A stretch of DNA of 13,833 nt, taken from positions 1 to 13,833 of the forward strand of contig PKWH01000157.1 of assembly GCA_003131985.1 (NCBI GenBank), in the 5' to 3' direction. The notes under the pieces were generated by a model. It had not been told where the DNA came from, ran no database searches, and saw only the letters and a list, made by a program, of their open reading frames with translations. Each line of letters begins with the position of its first letter. Within the stretch, counting starts at the first letter, position 1. A program made the position numbers and the translations under genes. Positions 1 to 6,805 of the stretch are shown here, in pieces. Source of the DNA: Acidobacteriota bacterium (GTDB lineage: Bacteria > Acidobacteriota > Terriglobia > Acidiferrales > UBA7541).

Positions 1-497
1 GCCGGCTCGTCATGCTCATATCTGCTGGACCAAACCGTGGTGCGAGTGCTGGGGTCAAACAATTCGAGTTGTAGAGAGAAGCGCGCCATCAGCTCAGGTT
101 TGTCAACTTCGGAAATGGCCCACAGGTGTCCACGAACTACATAATCGCCGCGAATATTGCTACTGAGAGTGGATACAGCGCGATATTGTCCGGTTGACCT
201 TAAGCTTGAGACGAGCAAGTCCTGAATCATGTCGGCGGGGGGCTCGGCCCAACGGTCATACGAATAAACACCCAGTTGTACTGGTCCAGAACCGTAGACG
301 AGACGATCGTCGCGATAGAGATGCGAGGCAGTGATGCGTCCGACCAAGAGAGTGACAGGATACTGTGCGCTCCCTGACGCGGCTGGAACCGGTCCGGGAT
401 CTAGGACGTAATACTTCATCGGGCGTGTCGCTCCGCATCCCGAAAGACAAGCAATTAGGAAGATGATTCCAGCAAGCTGGGTTCGACGCCTAGACAC
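1..497 (-). CDS. PqiC-like ABC transport auxiliary lipoprotein (partial, C-terminus off the left edge)
   Basis: About 165 residues are present and the 3' end lies beyond the window. Translation from a GTG at 497 gives a classical lipoprotein signal: Arg-rich n-region (residues 3-5), hydrophobic core (about 8-18), and lipobox LSGC with the acylated cysteine at position 21. The mature part has features I associate with the ABC_trans_aux (PqiC/DUF330) family: a KYYVLDPG stretch near residue 29 and a later YDRWAEPP motif. Such lipoproteins are thought to sit in the outer membrane facing the periplasm and work with MCE transporters. The GTG is chosen because a strong AAGGAG Shine-Dalgarno lies just upstream and because it gives an intact signal peptide. 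It starts 18 nt after the mlaD stop, so it is almost certainly co-transcribed. The ATG at residue 28 would remove the signal and is rejected. Confidence 0.82.
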   Translation of the reverse strand, partial: MSRRRTQLAGIIFLIACLSGCGATRPMKYYVLDPGPVPAASGSAQYPVTLLVGRITASHLYRDDRLVYGSGPVQLGVYSYDRWAEPPADMIQDLLVSSLRSTGQYRAVSTLSSNIRGDYVVRGHLWAISEVDKPELMARFSLQLELFDPSTRTTVWSSRYEHDEP

Positions 498-515
498 TCC
501 CCTGCTCCTTTTCGC

Positions 516-1490
516 CTATTGCGGCGGTGCCTGGCCAGGCTCGTGAGACTTGGGTTCAGAACTCCGAATCAACAAATATGGCCGGGCTCTAATCGTTTCG
601 GTAAAGGCGTTCATGTTCTCTGTTATACGCCGGATGTTATCGATAATTTCGTCAAGGTTCTCGGAATTGTTTGCGATTGTGTTATCGAGCTGCGACACGA
701 TCGAATCAGCTTTGGTCAGCGACGAACGCAATTTCTTCACCGATTCGCGAATGTCCGGACGGTTATCCTTGAGCATAGAATCGAGACGATCGAGAGTCTG
801 GTTGGCTTCCAGGGTTGTCTTGTGGAAATCGTCGATGAGCGGAGTGAGCTTGGCGCTCGCGGTGTTTATGTGTTCCAGCGTGGAATGAACCAGCGGCCTA
901 TCTTCCTGGAGCATTCCGCGGACGCTGGCAAGACTCTCGCCGACGTTCGCGCGATTTCGATCGTTCAGGAGATCGTTCACGCGATTTAGAGTTTCCTTCA
1001 GTTCGACCACGCGAGAATTCAAATTAACGATCAATTCGTTCACGGCCGGAGCCAGATCATTAATCTTGCCGGTTATGTCGGCAAAGCTCACGGGTTCAAT
1101 TGACTTGAGGGTGGCGTCCGCAGGGGCGCGAGGAGCCGGATTGGTTCCAGCGAGGATCCCCAGGAAATTCTCACCTAACGGGCTGTTACTTGTAACCTCG
1201 ACCTTGCTGTCCGTCTTTACCGGGATATCCGGATGCACCGCAAAATCAACCTTCATGCGAGTGGCATCTTGAGGATCGACTTGAACCTTCTTGACTCGGC
1301 CTATGGGCGGGCCGCCGGCATAACGAACTTCCGAGCCCGCTTGCAGTCCTCCCGCGTTTTTGAAATAGGCGTGGAAGTTGGTGTCGCCCGATGTCAGCAC
1401 ACCGGAGAGAATAAAAAGGGTGGCGATGAGCAGACCGCCTGCAACTAGTACAAATAATCCGACGAGAGCCTGTTCATGCTTCGCTTCCAT
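516..1490 (-). CDS. mlaD: MlaD-family MCE-domain substrate-binding protein
   Basis: A 324-residue, inner-membrane-anchored lipid-binding component of an MCE transporter. One transmembrane helix at about residues 9-32 is followed by a single MCE domain (about 38-115) with typical pieces: FKNAGGLQAGSEVRYAG, IGRVKKV and the SPLGENFLGI end. Residues about 140-303 are predicted helical and hydrophilic, with repeated Asn/Leu heptad-like spacing, suggesting a long helical extension as in Mce/PqiB-like tubes rather than the short E. coli MlaD. A RARPYLLIR motif (301-309) is followed by a Pro-rich tail. A GAGGA ribosome-binding site precedes the ATG. The gene lies 74 nt after mlaF and 18 nt before the lipoprotein gene. 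MCE proteins form hexamers that carry phospholipid across the periplasm. The substrate here is inferred, not shown. Confidence 0.9.
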   Translation of the reverse strand: MEAKHEQALVGLFVLVAGGLLIATLFILSGVLTSGDTNFHAYFKNAGGLQAGSEVRYAGGPPIGRVKKVQVDPQDATRMKVDFAVHPDIPVKTDSKVEVTSNSPLGENFLGILAGTNPAPRAPADATLKSIEPVSFADITGKINDLAPAVNELIVNLNSRVVELKETLNRVNDLLNDRNRANVGESLASVRGMLQEDRPLVHSTLEHINTASAKLTPLIDDFHKTTLEANQTLDRLDSMLKDNRPDIRESVKKLRSSLTKADSIVSQLDNTIANNSENLDEIIDNIRRITENMNAFTETIRARPYLLIRSSEPKSHEPGQAPPQ

Positions 1491-1564
1491 CTGTTTCCTC
1501 GATTACTACCGCACGGCAGCTTAGGCGCCGGGGAGTATATCACGACGAACTTACTTAGCCAGAT

Positions 1565-2413
1565 TCATTGCCGAATCGGCGGAACGTCTCCCGTCAACAT
1601 TTGCAAATAATCAATTTCGCCTGTCAATTCAGGTTCAGGTATGCGGTCAAGGAACTGCCGCACACGAGGCTGCGAGCTGGCCTGCAGCTCCTTGGTTGTG
1701 CCATTGGCGACGATGACGCCTTTGTCGAGCAGAATCATGCGGTCGGCAATCAGAAACGCGCTGGCCAGCTCGTGGGTGACCACTACGATCGTGATTCGGA
1801 ATGCTTTCTTTAATTTCAAGATCAAGTCATCGATTCCGGCGGCGATGATGGGATCGAGGCCTGCGGAAGGTTCGTCGAAAAACAAGATTTCAGGGTCCAT
1901 GGAAAGCGCGCGGGCAATGGCGGCGCGTTTTTTCATTCCACCGCTCAATTGCGCGGGCATGTAATTTTCAAAACCGGAGAGACCGACCTGGTCAAGTTTC
2001 AGGCGGACCATGATCTCGATCGTGGATTCGTCCAGTTCGGTATGTTCCTGCAGCGCCAGCGCAACATTTTCGCCCACGGTCATCGAGCCGAATAGCGCCC
2101 CGCCTTGAAAGGACATGCCCATTTTCTTGCGGAGTTCGTCGCGATCTTCCTCAGACATAGCGGCAAAATTCTTGCCGCGCATCCAAATTTCCCCGCCGCT
2201 CGGCGTTTCCAAACCCACCAGCGTGCGCAGAAGCGTGCTCTTGCCCGAGCCCGAACCGCCCAGGATGACCAAGGTCTCGCCCGCGGGTACTTCAAAATTA
2301 ATTCCGTGCAGAATTTCTCTCGAGCCATAGTTCACGCGCAGGTTGCGCACGGAGATGGCCGCGCCGGTGGGAGCTTGCGGATTGTCACCTTTCGATGTGG
2401 GGATGGATGCCAT
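1565..2413 (-). CDS. mlaF: MlaF-like ABC transporter ATP-binding protein
   Basis: A 282-residue cytoplasmic ATPase that powers the MCE lipid transporter with the adjacent permease. All ABC motifs are intact: Walker A GGSGSGKST (52-60), Q-loop Gln103, signature LSGGM (156-160), Walker B ILFFDEP (176-182), D-loop SAGLDP (183-188) and switch His214. The LSGGMKKR sequence after the signature and the FDEPSAGLDP form are typical of MlaF/Mkl-type ATPases. The N-terminus has about 18 extra polar residues before the first strand. The C-terminus extends to IDYLQMLTG, which in MlaF proteins contributes to dimer and STAS-partner contacts (inferred). The start is 7 nt after the mlaE stop, so the two genes are translationally linked, although the ribosome-binding site (AGCGGA) is weak. 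Confidence 0.95.
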   Translation of the reverse strand: MASIPTSKGDNPQAPTGAAISVRNLRVNYGSREILHGINFEVPAGETLVILGGSGSGKSTLLRTLVGLETPSGGEIWMRGKNFAAMSEEDRDELRKKMGMSFQGGALFGSMTVGENVALALQEHTELDESTIEIMVRLKLDQVGLSGFENYMPAQLSGGMKKRAAIARALSMDPEILFFDEPSAGLDPIIAAGIDDLILKLKKAFRITIVVVTHELASAFLIADRMILLDKGVIVANGTTKELQASSQPRVRQFLDRIPEPELTGEIDYLQMLTGDVPPIRQ

Positions 2414-2420
2414 GTTCCGC

Positions 2421-3218
2421 TTATCTCGGGGCCGTTAGGTAAAAGATCGCCGTAAATATCAAGTCCACAACGACGACCATGAAAATGGATTTAACCACGG
2501 CAGACGTTGTTGAACGCCCAACTTGCTCGGAACCCAATCCTGTGGAAAAGCCTTCCTGGCAGCCGACGGCAGTGATTACGAGACCAAACATGGCGGCTTT
2601 GATCAGACCGTTAGTGATATCGCGGGACTGCAAAGCGTCGAGCGTGGCGCTAATGTAACTTCCCCAGGTAAAACTCGCTGCCGACACGCCGAACACACCG
2701 CCTCCGAGCACACCCATAAAATCGGCCCATACTGTGAGGCAAGGAACCATCAGCAGCATGGCGAGGAACTTCGGCGCGACGAGGAAGTCAACCGGCTCAA
2801 GGGCCATGGTCTCCAGCGCGTCAATTTCTTCGTTTACCTTCATCGTCCCGATCTCGGCGGCGAATGCGGAACCCGACCGGCCAATCACGACGACAGCAGT
2901 CATCAGCGGCCCGAGCTCGCGTGTCATGGAAATCGCAACGGCACTGGCAACAACTTGCATAGCGCCGAACTTGCGGAGCTCGTAAGCAGCGTTCAACGCC
3001 AGGATGGTGCCGATAAAAAACGATATGAGGGAAACAATAGGGAGAGCTTCCACGCCAACGGCCATGGCTTGATGGACGGCACGGCCGAAATGGAATTTTT
3101 TCCCGCGGATGGGCTCGATGAAAATGGTCCGCACGGAGCTACCGGCCAGGCGCGCCAAGCCGCCTATATATGCGAGTCCATTAATGGTGGCTGAGCCGAT
3201 CGTTTCTGTAATTGCCAT
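2421..3218 (-). CDS. mlaE: MlaE-family ABC transporter permease
   Basis: A 265-residue inner-membrane permease, the usual MlaE length. It has an amphipathic N-terminus, hydrophobic helices at roughly 52-78, 86-112, 146-172, 203-220 and 240-262, and the diagnostic conserved loop RELGPLMTAVVVIGRSGSAF (100-119) followed by AEIGTMKVNEEIDAL (120-134), the coupling region that meets the ATPase. It forms the dimeric core of the lipid transporter between MlaF and the MCE ring. The ATG at 3218 directly precedes a conserved-looking start, but no good Shine-Dalgarno is visible, so translation may depend on coupling with the STAS gene 54 nt upstream. The whole gene is intact. Confidence 0.95.
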   Translation of the reverse strand: MAITETIGSATINGLAYIGGLARLAGSSVRTIFIEPIRGKKFHFGRAVHQAMAVGVEALPIVSLISFFIGTILALNAAYELRKFGAMQVVASAVAISMTRELGPLMTAVVVIGRSGSAFAAEIGTMKVNEEIDALETMALEPVDFLVAPKFLAMLLMVPCLTVWADFMGVLGGGVFGVSAASFTWGSYISATLDALQSRDITNGLIKAAMFGLVITAVGCQEGFSTGLGSEQVGRSTTSAVVKSIFMVVVVDLIFTAIFYLTAPR

Positions 3219-3272
3219 GGTTGAATCCGAATCCGCTAGAATTCGCGGTGAATCGCGAAGACCGGTCGAAAT

Positions 3273-3638
3273 TTACCTAACCGGAGCAGCGTTCGTGTTC
3301 GGGCTGCCGCCGCGCAGGGCATCCTCTTCGTTGGTGTAGATTTCAAAAACTCTTACAAGCCGAGTAAGCTCGAACACTTCCTGCGCAGTGCGGCTCAGTC
3401 CGAACAGAGCAAAGGTACTCTTCAAATCGCGCGAAAGCTTCAGTCCTTCAACTAGGGACGCCACACCCGCGCTATCGATGTATTTCACACTGAGCATGTT
3501 GACGATAACGCGAGGGGATTTTTTTTCTTTCAGGAGATTCAGCAACACTTTGCGAACCTCAGGCGAGTTATAGAGCGTAATGTCGCCGACAACATCGACA
3601 ATAGTAGCTGTACCAGATTGGCGCGTAGAGATGTCCAT
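3273..3638 (-). CDS. STAS-domain protein, MlaB-like or anti-sigma factor antagonist
   Basis: A 121-residue single STAS domain. The characteristic strand-loop-helix YIDSAGVASLVEGL (53-66) contains Asp55-Ser56, the position phosphorylated in SpoIIAA-type antagonists. The N-terminal GTATIVDVVGDITLYNS and the central RVIVNMLSVKYID strand fit the family. Its place directly before mlaE-mlaF-mlaD supports a role like MlaB, the STAS subunit that binds and stabilises MlaF in E. coli. However, the DSAG core and the length also fit general anti-sigma antagonists, so the name mlaB is withheld. The last 15 residues are a Pro/Asn/Ala tail. The only ribosome-binding-site-like sequence is GGGGG 10 nt before the ATG, which may be paired in RNA (see the stem feature at 3649-3711). 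Confidence 0.88.
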   Translation of the reverse strand: MDISTRQSGTATIVDVVGDITLYNSPEVRKVLLNLLKEKKSPRVIVNMLSVKYIDSAGVASLVEGLKLSRDLKSTFALFGLSRTAQEVFELTRLVRVFEIYTNEEDALRGGSPNTNAAPVR

Positions 3639-3648
3639 TTAAGAGTGG

Positions 3649-3711
3649 CCCCCGCAGGACGACACAGTGTTTTGCCAGAGATTGGGTCCAGATGCAATCT
3701 CTTTTCGGGGG
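3649..3711 (-). promoter_or_regulatory. Possible nested RNA stems between citrate synthase and the STAS gene
   Basis: In the minus-strand transcript, CCCCCG (3711-3706) can pair with CGGGGG (3654-3649). Inside this lies a perfect 8-bp hairpin, AGAGATTG (3702-3695) with CAATCTCT (3684-3677), loop 10 nt. The distal GGGGG is the only Shine-Dalgarno-like stretch for the STAS start at 3638, so the outer pairing could hide it. No U-run follows on the minus strand, so this does not look like an intrinsic terminator for citrate synthase. The pairing is seen in sequence; the regulatory role is conjecture. Confidence 0.3.
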
Positions 3712-3735
3712 TACCAGGACGGCTGGAGGTATGGG

Positions 3736-5076
3736 CTAATCGCGGCGGTCTAGGGGCGTGTAGTCACGCAATTCGTGTCCCAGGTAAACCTGACGAGGTC
3801 GCGAGATCTTCTGCTCAGGATCCAGAAGCATCTCTTCCCACTGTGCGATCCATCCTGACGTGCGAGGAATGGCGAAGAGCACGGGAAACATGGTCATCGG
3901 GAAACCCATTGATTGGTAGATGAGGCCGGTGTAGAAGTCGACGTTGGGGTACAGCCGGCGGGACACGAAGTAATCATCCTCGAGCGCAATGCGTTCACAC
4001 TCCAAAGCGATTTCGATTAGAGGGTTCTTACCCATTACGTCGAAAACTTCGTAGGCAATGTGCTTCACAATTCGGGCGCGAGGGTCGTAGTTCTTATAGA
4101 CGCGATGACCAAATCCCATCAGCAGCTTCTCGCCGGATTTCACACGCTTGATGTAGGCGGGGACGTTGTTTACAGAACCAATCTCGACAAGCATTCGAAG
4201 GACGGCTTCATTGGCTCCGCCGTGAAGCGGACCATAGAGTGCGGCAGTGGCCGCAGCAGTTGCACAATACGGATCCACATGCGAACTTCCCACGCAGCGC
4301 ATCGCTGTGGAGGAGCAATTCTGCTCGTGATCCGCGTGCAGGATGAAAAGGATGTCCAGAGCGCGCTCGAGCGTCGGATTCGGGCGGTATTTCAGTTCGG
4401 TGGTGCGAAACAGCATGTTCAAGAAATTTCCGCAGTAGCTTAGATCGTTGTCCGGGTACGCGAACGGCATTCCCAGGCTGTGACGATAGGCAAAGGCGGC
4501 GAGCGTAGGCATCTTGCCAATCAAGCGATAGGTCTGTTTGCGGCGCGATTCCGGGTTAAAGATATCTTTTGCATCCGGATAGAACGTGGAAAGCGCGGCA
4601 ACCGTCGAAATCAACATTCCCATGGGATGGGCGTCGTAATGAAAACCATCGAGAAATTTCTTGATGCTTTCGTGAATAAAAGTGTGATGTGTGACGTTGT
4701 AGGACCAGTCCGCCAGCTCGGATTTGTTGGGGAGTTCGCCGTAAAGAATAAGGTAGGCGGTTTCGATGTAGGTACTTTTCTCCGCTAACTCCTCGATGGA
4801 ATATCCGCGGTAGCGCAGGATTCCTTTATCACCGTCGATGAAAGTGATTTTGCTGGAGCACGAAGCCGTGTTTGTGAACGCCGGGTCGTAACCCATCAAT
4901 CCGAAATCTTCGGTGTTTACCTTCATCGGACGGAGGTCGAGCGCGCGAATCGTCTCGTTCTTGATGGGAACTTCGTATTGCCGTCCGGTGCGGTTGTCGG
5001 TGATGCTTAGAGTCTCCCGGCCGGTCGCGGAGGGAGTTTTAACGTTGATAACAGATTCGGGTTTGGTCGAGCTCAT
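3736..5076 (-). CDS. gltA: Citrate synthase (hexameric type II-like)
   Basis: A 446-residue enzyme condensing acetyl-CoA and oxaloacetate to citrate, the entry step of the TCA cycle, in the cytoplasm. The catalytic triad is complete: His285 in GPLHGGANEA, His324 in GFGHRVYKNYDPRA and Asp380 in PNVDFYTG. The upstream LHADHEQNCSST block (246-256) is also typical. The N-terminal region before the core (about residues 20-75), including LRPMKV and GLMGYDPAFTNTASC, is the extension seen in Gram-negative NADH-sensitive type II enzymes, and the length is close to E. coli GltA. An AGGG-type ribosome-binding site lies upstream of the ATG. It stands alone between two functional blocks, with 204 nt upstream and 97 nt downstream, so it probably has its own promoter. 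Confidence 0.97.
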   Translation of the reverse strand: MSSTKPESVINVKTPSATGRETLSITDNRTGRQYEVPIKNETIRALDLRPMKVNTEDFGLMGYDPAFTNTASCSSKITFIDGDKGILRYRGYSIEELAEKSTYIETAYLILYGELPNKSELADWSYNVTHHTFIHESIKKFLDGFHYDAHPMGMLISTVAALSTFYPDAKDIFNPESRRKQTYRLIGKMPTLAAFAYRHSLGMPFAYPDNDLSYCGNFLNMLFRTTELKYRPNPTLERALDILFILHADHEQNCSSTAMRCVGSSHVDPYCATAAATAALYGPLHGGANEAVLRMLVEIGSVNNVPAYIKRVKSGEKLLMGFGHRVYKNYDPRARIVKHIAYEVFDVMGKNPLIEIALECERIALEDDYFVSRRLYPNVDFYTGLIYQSMGFPMTMFPVLFAIPRTSGWIAQWEEMLLDPEQKISRPRQVYLGHELRDYTPLDRRD

Positions 5077-5112
5077 AGCCTGACCCTCTCAAGACTCAGC
5101 AAATCAAGGCAA

Positions 5113-5125
5113 AGAGCTGAGCTCT
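5113..5125. repeat. Small perfect palindrome AGAGCT-G-AGCTCT
   Basis: Six-base arms are separated by one base, about 40-50 bp before the gltA start codon. The position would fit an operator in the 5' untranslated region or near the transcription start, but a palindrome this short may arise by chance. Confidence 0.3.
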
Positions 5126-5201
5126 AGCTACCAATGTACACCAAAGCATGTTGCGCGAGGAATGGGTTTTAGCACGAATATCGAGAGAGGCGCAAAGACC
5201 T

Positions 5202-5221
5202 TCCATACGCTACCGTATGGA
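5202..5221. promoter_or_regulatory. Perfect inverted repeat TCCATACG-CTAC-CGTATGGA
   Basis: Eight-base perfect arms with a 4-bp spacer lie about 126-145 bp upstream of gltA and 60 bp beyond the SRPBCC stop. There is no T-run on either side, so an intrinsic terminator is unlikely. A dyad of this size fits a dimeric repressor or activator site upstream of gltA. The alternative is a simple stem-loop at the 3' end of the upstream transcript. The repeat is seen directly; its function is inferred. Confidence 0.45.
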
Positions 5222-5280
5222 GATTCAAATCATGCGCGAGACACGCAGTTCAGTTGATGCCACGCGAAAATCATCGCCTT

Positions 5281-5751
5281 TCAGGATTCGCGCCTTGCGC
5301 GCATGGCCTCGGCTGTCACTTGATGGCGGTATTTGAACAGACGAGTAAGCTTTCGGTGTACGAACCAGCCTGCAAAAAGCTTCCCCACAGAGCCGAGGGG
5401 CAGCTCATATCGGATGCAGTCAGTCAGGATGCAAGCGCTGGCGCCTTGCGGCTCCATTTTATGCGTGTGATCCCAACGTCGAAACGGGCCCGAAATCTGG
5501 ACGTCCCGGAACTGCCGTCCTTCGATGTAATTGCAGTGCTCGAACACCCACCGAATCCTGAATGGGCCCACATGGACGCGCAGAATTCCGCGATCGCCGT
5601 CGTGGATTCCCGGTGCCCGCTGTACGATTTCAACGGGCTCCCAGGGTGGTGTTAATCGGTCAAGCGCGTCCGGCTCCGCGTGCCAGCGAAAAACAACCTC
5701 TGCGGGCGCGTCAATCCGAGACTGGGCGACGAACTGAACATCGCTCGGCAT
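5281..5751 (-). CDS. SRPBCC-superfamily ligand-binding-like protein
   Basis: A 156-residue protein of the START/Bet v1-like (SRPBCC) fold, with no signal peptide or membrane segment. It begins with a canonical first strand (FVAQSRIDAPAEVVFRWHAE) and continues with LDRLTPPWEPV, GPFRIRWVFEH, FRDVQISGPFRRWDHTHK (81-98) and a C-terminal helix with KLTRLFKYRHQ. This pattern matches small proteins usually found next to, or fused with, TIGR01777 epimerases; that partner is not in this window. The exact ligand is unknown. The ATG at 5751 is chosen because the fold starts there; a GGAGGG sequence lies 15 nt upstream, further than ideal. A longer reading frame to 5961 is open but would lie inside the preceding gene. 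It follows the diguanylate cyclase by 61 nt and may be the last gene of that operon. Confidence 0.8.
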   Translation of the reverse strand: MPSDVQFVAQSRIDAPAEVVFRWHAEPDALDRLTPPWEPVEIVQRAPGIHDGDRGILRVHVGPFRIRWVFEHCNYIEGRQFRDVQISGPFRRWDHTHKMEPQGASACILTDCIRYELPLGSVGKLFAGWFVHRKLTRLFKYRHQVTAEAMRARRES

Positions 5752-5812
5752 AGCTTCGAAGTCAGTCCCTCCGGCATGCGGTCCAGCGAGACGCGAGAAA
5801 TGGCGAGTATGA

Positions 5813-6805
5813 CTATTGGGAGCCGATTTTGACAGGCGCAATTTCGACAATAGTAGCAGAGCCCGAATCTTCCAAGATACCCATTTCGGAGCGGTTCCGG
5901 CCCTCTGCTTTGGCGCGGTAGAGGGCTTCGTCTGCGGTGCTGAGCATGATTTTTGGATCAAGAGGCGTGGCTTCGCTGCTGACAGCCAGACCTAAACTTA
6001 GAGTAACCGAGATTTCTCCACCATCTGTCTTGATCGGTTCTGTCTCGATCGCCAACCGGACTCTTTCAGACAGTCGGAGAATACCCTCCGCGCCGGAGGA
6101 AGGAGCAACGATCAGAAACTCCTCGCCGCCATAGCGTCCCACGGTGTCATAGGCTCGCACTGTTGATGTAACTCTTCGAACGACTTCCTGCAGTACAGCG
6201 TCTCCGCACAAGTGGCCAAAGGTGTCGTTTACCGACTTGAAATGATCGACGTCCAAGAGAACAATACCGAATGAGCCTCCTTCGCGCACTTGACGGGAAT
6301 GTTCCCGGCGCAGGGAATCGAGAATCACGTCGCGATTGGCTATACCGGTCAGCGAATCGTGCGTGGCGCGAAAGAGGAGCTCGGCTCCCGCTACCATCAG
6401 GCCGTCCTGCAACTGCAAAATTCGCTGGCCTACGTGAAGACGCGCGCGAAGCTCCTGGGCGTCAAAAGGCTTGGTCAAATAATCATCGGCGCCCGATTCC
6501 AAGCCGAGCAGCAAGTCTTCTTTCTGCGTGCGCGCGGAAAGCAACAAAATGTAGATGTAAGGGCGATCCTTGCGTTCGCGAATTTTCCGGCACACTTGAA
6601 CGCCTTCGAGACCAGGCATCATCCAGTCCAGCACGGCGAGGCGAGGAGCGTCTGCTTTCTCAAGCAGCTCCAGGGCTTCGATTCCACTGGCGGCAACAGA
6701 GACTTGATATCCCCAGCGGGTGAGAAATACCTCCAGCAATCGTCGGGAAATAGGATCGTCTTCAGCAATCAAGATTTTCTTCTTCAAATCTTTTTCTTCG
6801 TTCAC
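5813..6805 (-). CDS. Response regulator with GGDEF output (receiver-diguanylate cyclase)
   Basis: A 330-residue cytoplasmic protein. The receiver domain (about 11-130) has the acidic cluster Glu15-Asp16-Asp17, phospho-acceptor Asp60 in VLDWMMPG, Ser90 and Lys112. The GGDEF domain (about 145-305) has an intact active site GGEEF (226-230) and an inhibitory-site RxxD (RAYD, 217-220) exactly five residues upstream, so it should synthesise c-di-GMP from two GTP with product feedback. This is the PleD/WspR-like one-receiver layout. I choose the GTG at 6805 over the TTG at 6829 because GGAGG lies 6 nt upstream and it gives a GTGA 4-nt overlap with the kinase stop, a strong sign of translational coupling. 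The kinase upstream is the obvious phosphodonor. A short C-terminal tail after about 310 has no recognised domain. Confidence 0.93.
   Translation of the reverse strand: MNEEKDLKKKILIAEDDPISRRLLEVFLTRWGYQVSVAASGIEALELLEKADAPRLAVLDWMMPGLEGVQVCRKIRERKDRPYIYILLLSARTQKEDLLLGLESGADDYLTKPFDAQELRARLHVGQRILQLQDGLMVAGAELLFRATHDSLTGIANRDVILDSLRREHSRQVREGGSFGIVLLDVDHFKSVNDTFGHLCGDAVLQEVVRRVTSTVRAYDTVGRYGGEEFLIVAPSSGAEGILRLSERVRLAIETEPIKTDGGEISVTLSLGLAVSSEATPLDPKIMLSTADEALYRAKAEGRNRSEMGILEDSGSATIVEIAPVKIGSQ

Larger units (their letters stand above)
5077..5280. other. Intergenic region upstream of gltA
   Basis: This 204-bp gap is the most likely site of the gltA promoter, since the neighbouring SRPBCC gene ends at 5281. 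It holds two perfect inverted repeats (listed separately). No convincing -35/-10 pair was found; a weak TTGCGC...TAAAAC combination on the minus strand is too degenerate to call. No open reading frame with recognisable content was found. Confidence 0.5.

Noticed and set aside
2523..3194. 223-codon plus-strand open frame opposite mlaE
   Set aside because: It is a shadow of the well-conserved permease on the other strand; the translation is highly polar with no recognisable motif.
3677..3702. 8-bp hairpin after citrate synthase as an intrinsic terminator
   Set aside because: The stem is AT-mixed with a 10-nt loop and lacks a U-run on the minus strand; the TTTT next to it is on the wrong strand for gltA.
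5752..5961. N-terminal extension of the SRPBCC frame up to 5961
   Set aside because: It lies largely inside the GGDEF gene in another frame, is low-complexity Lys/Pro/Ser-rich, and the SRPBCC fold begins only at the ATG at 5751.
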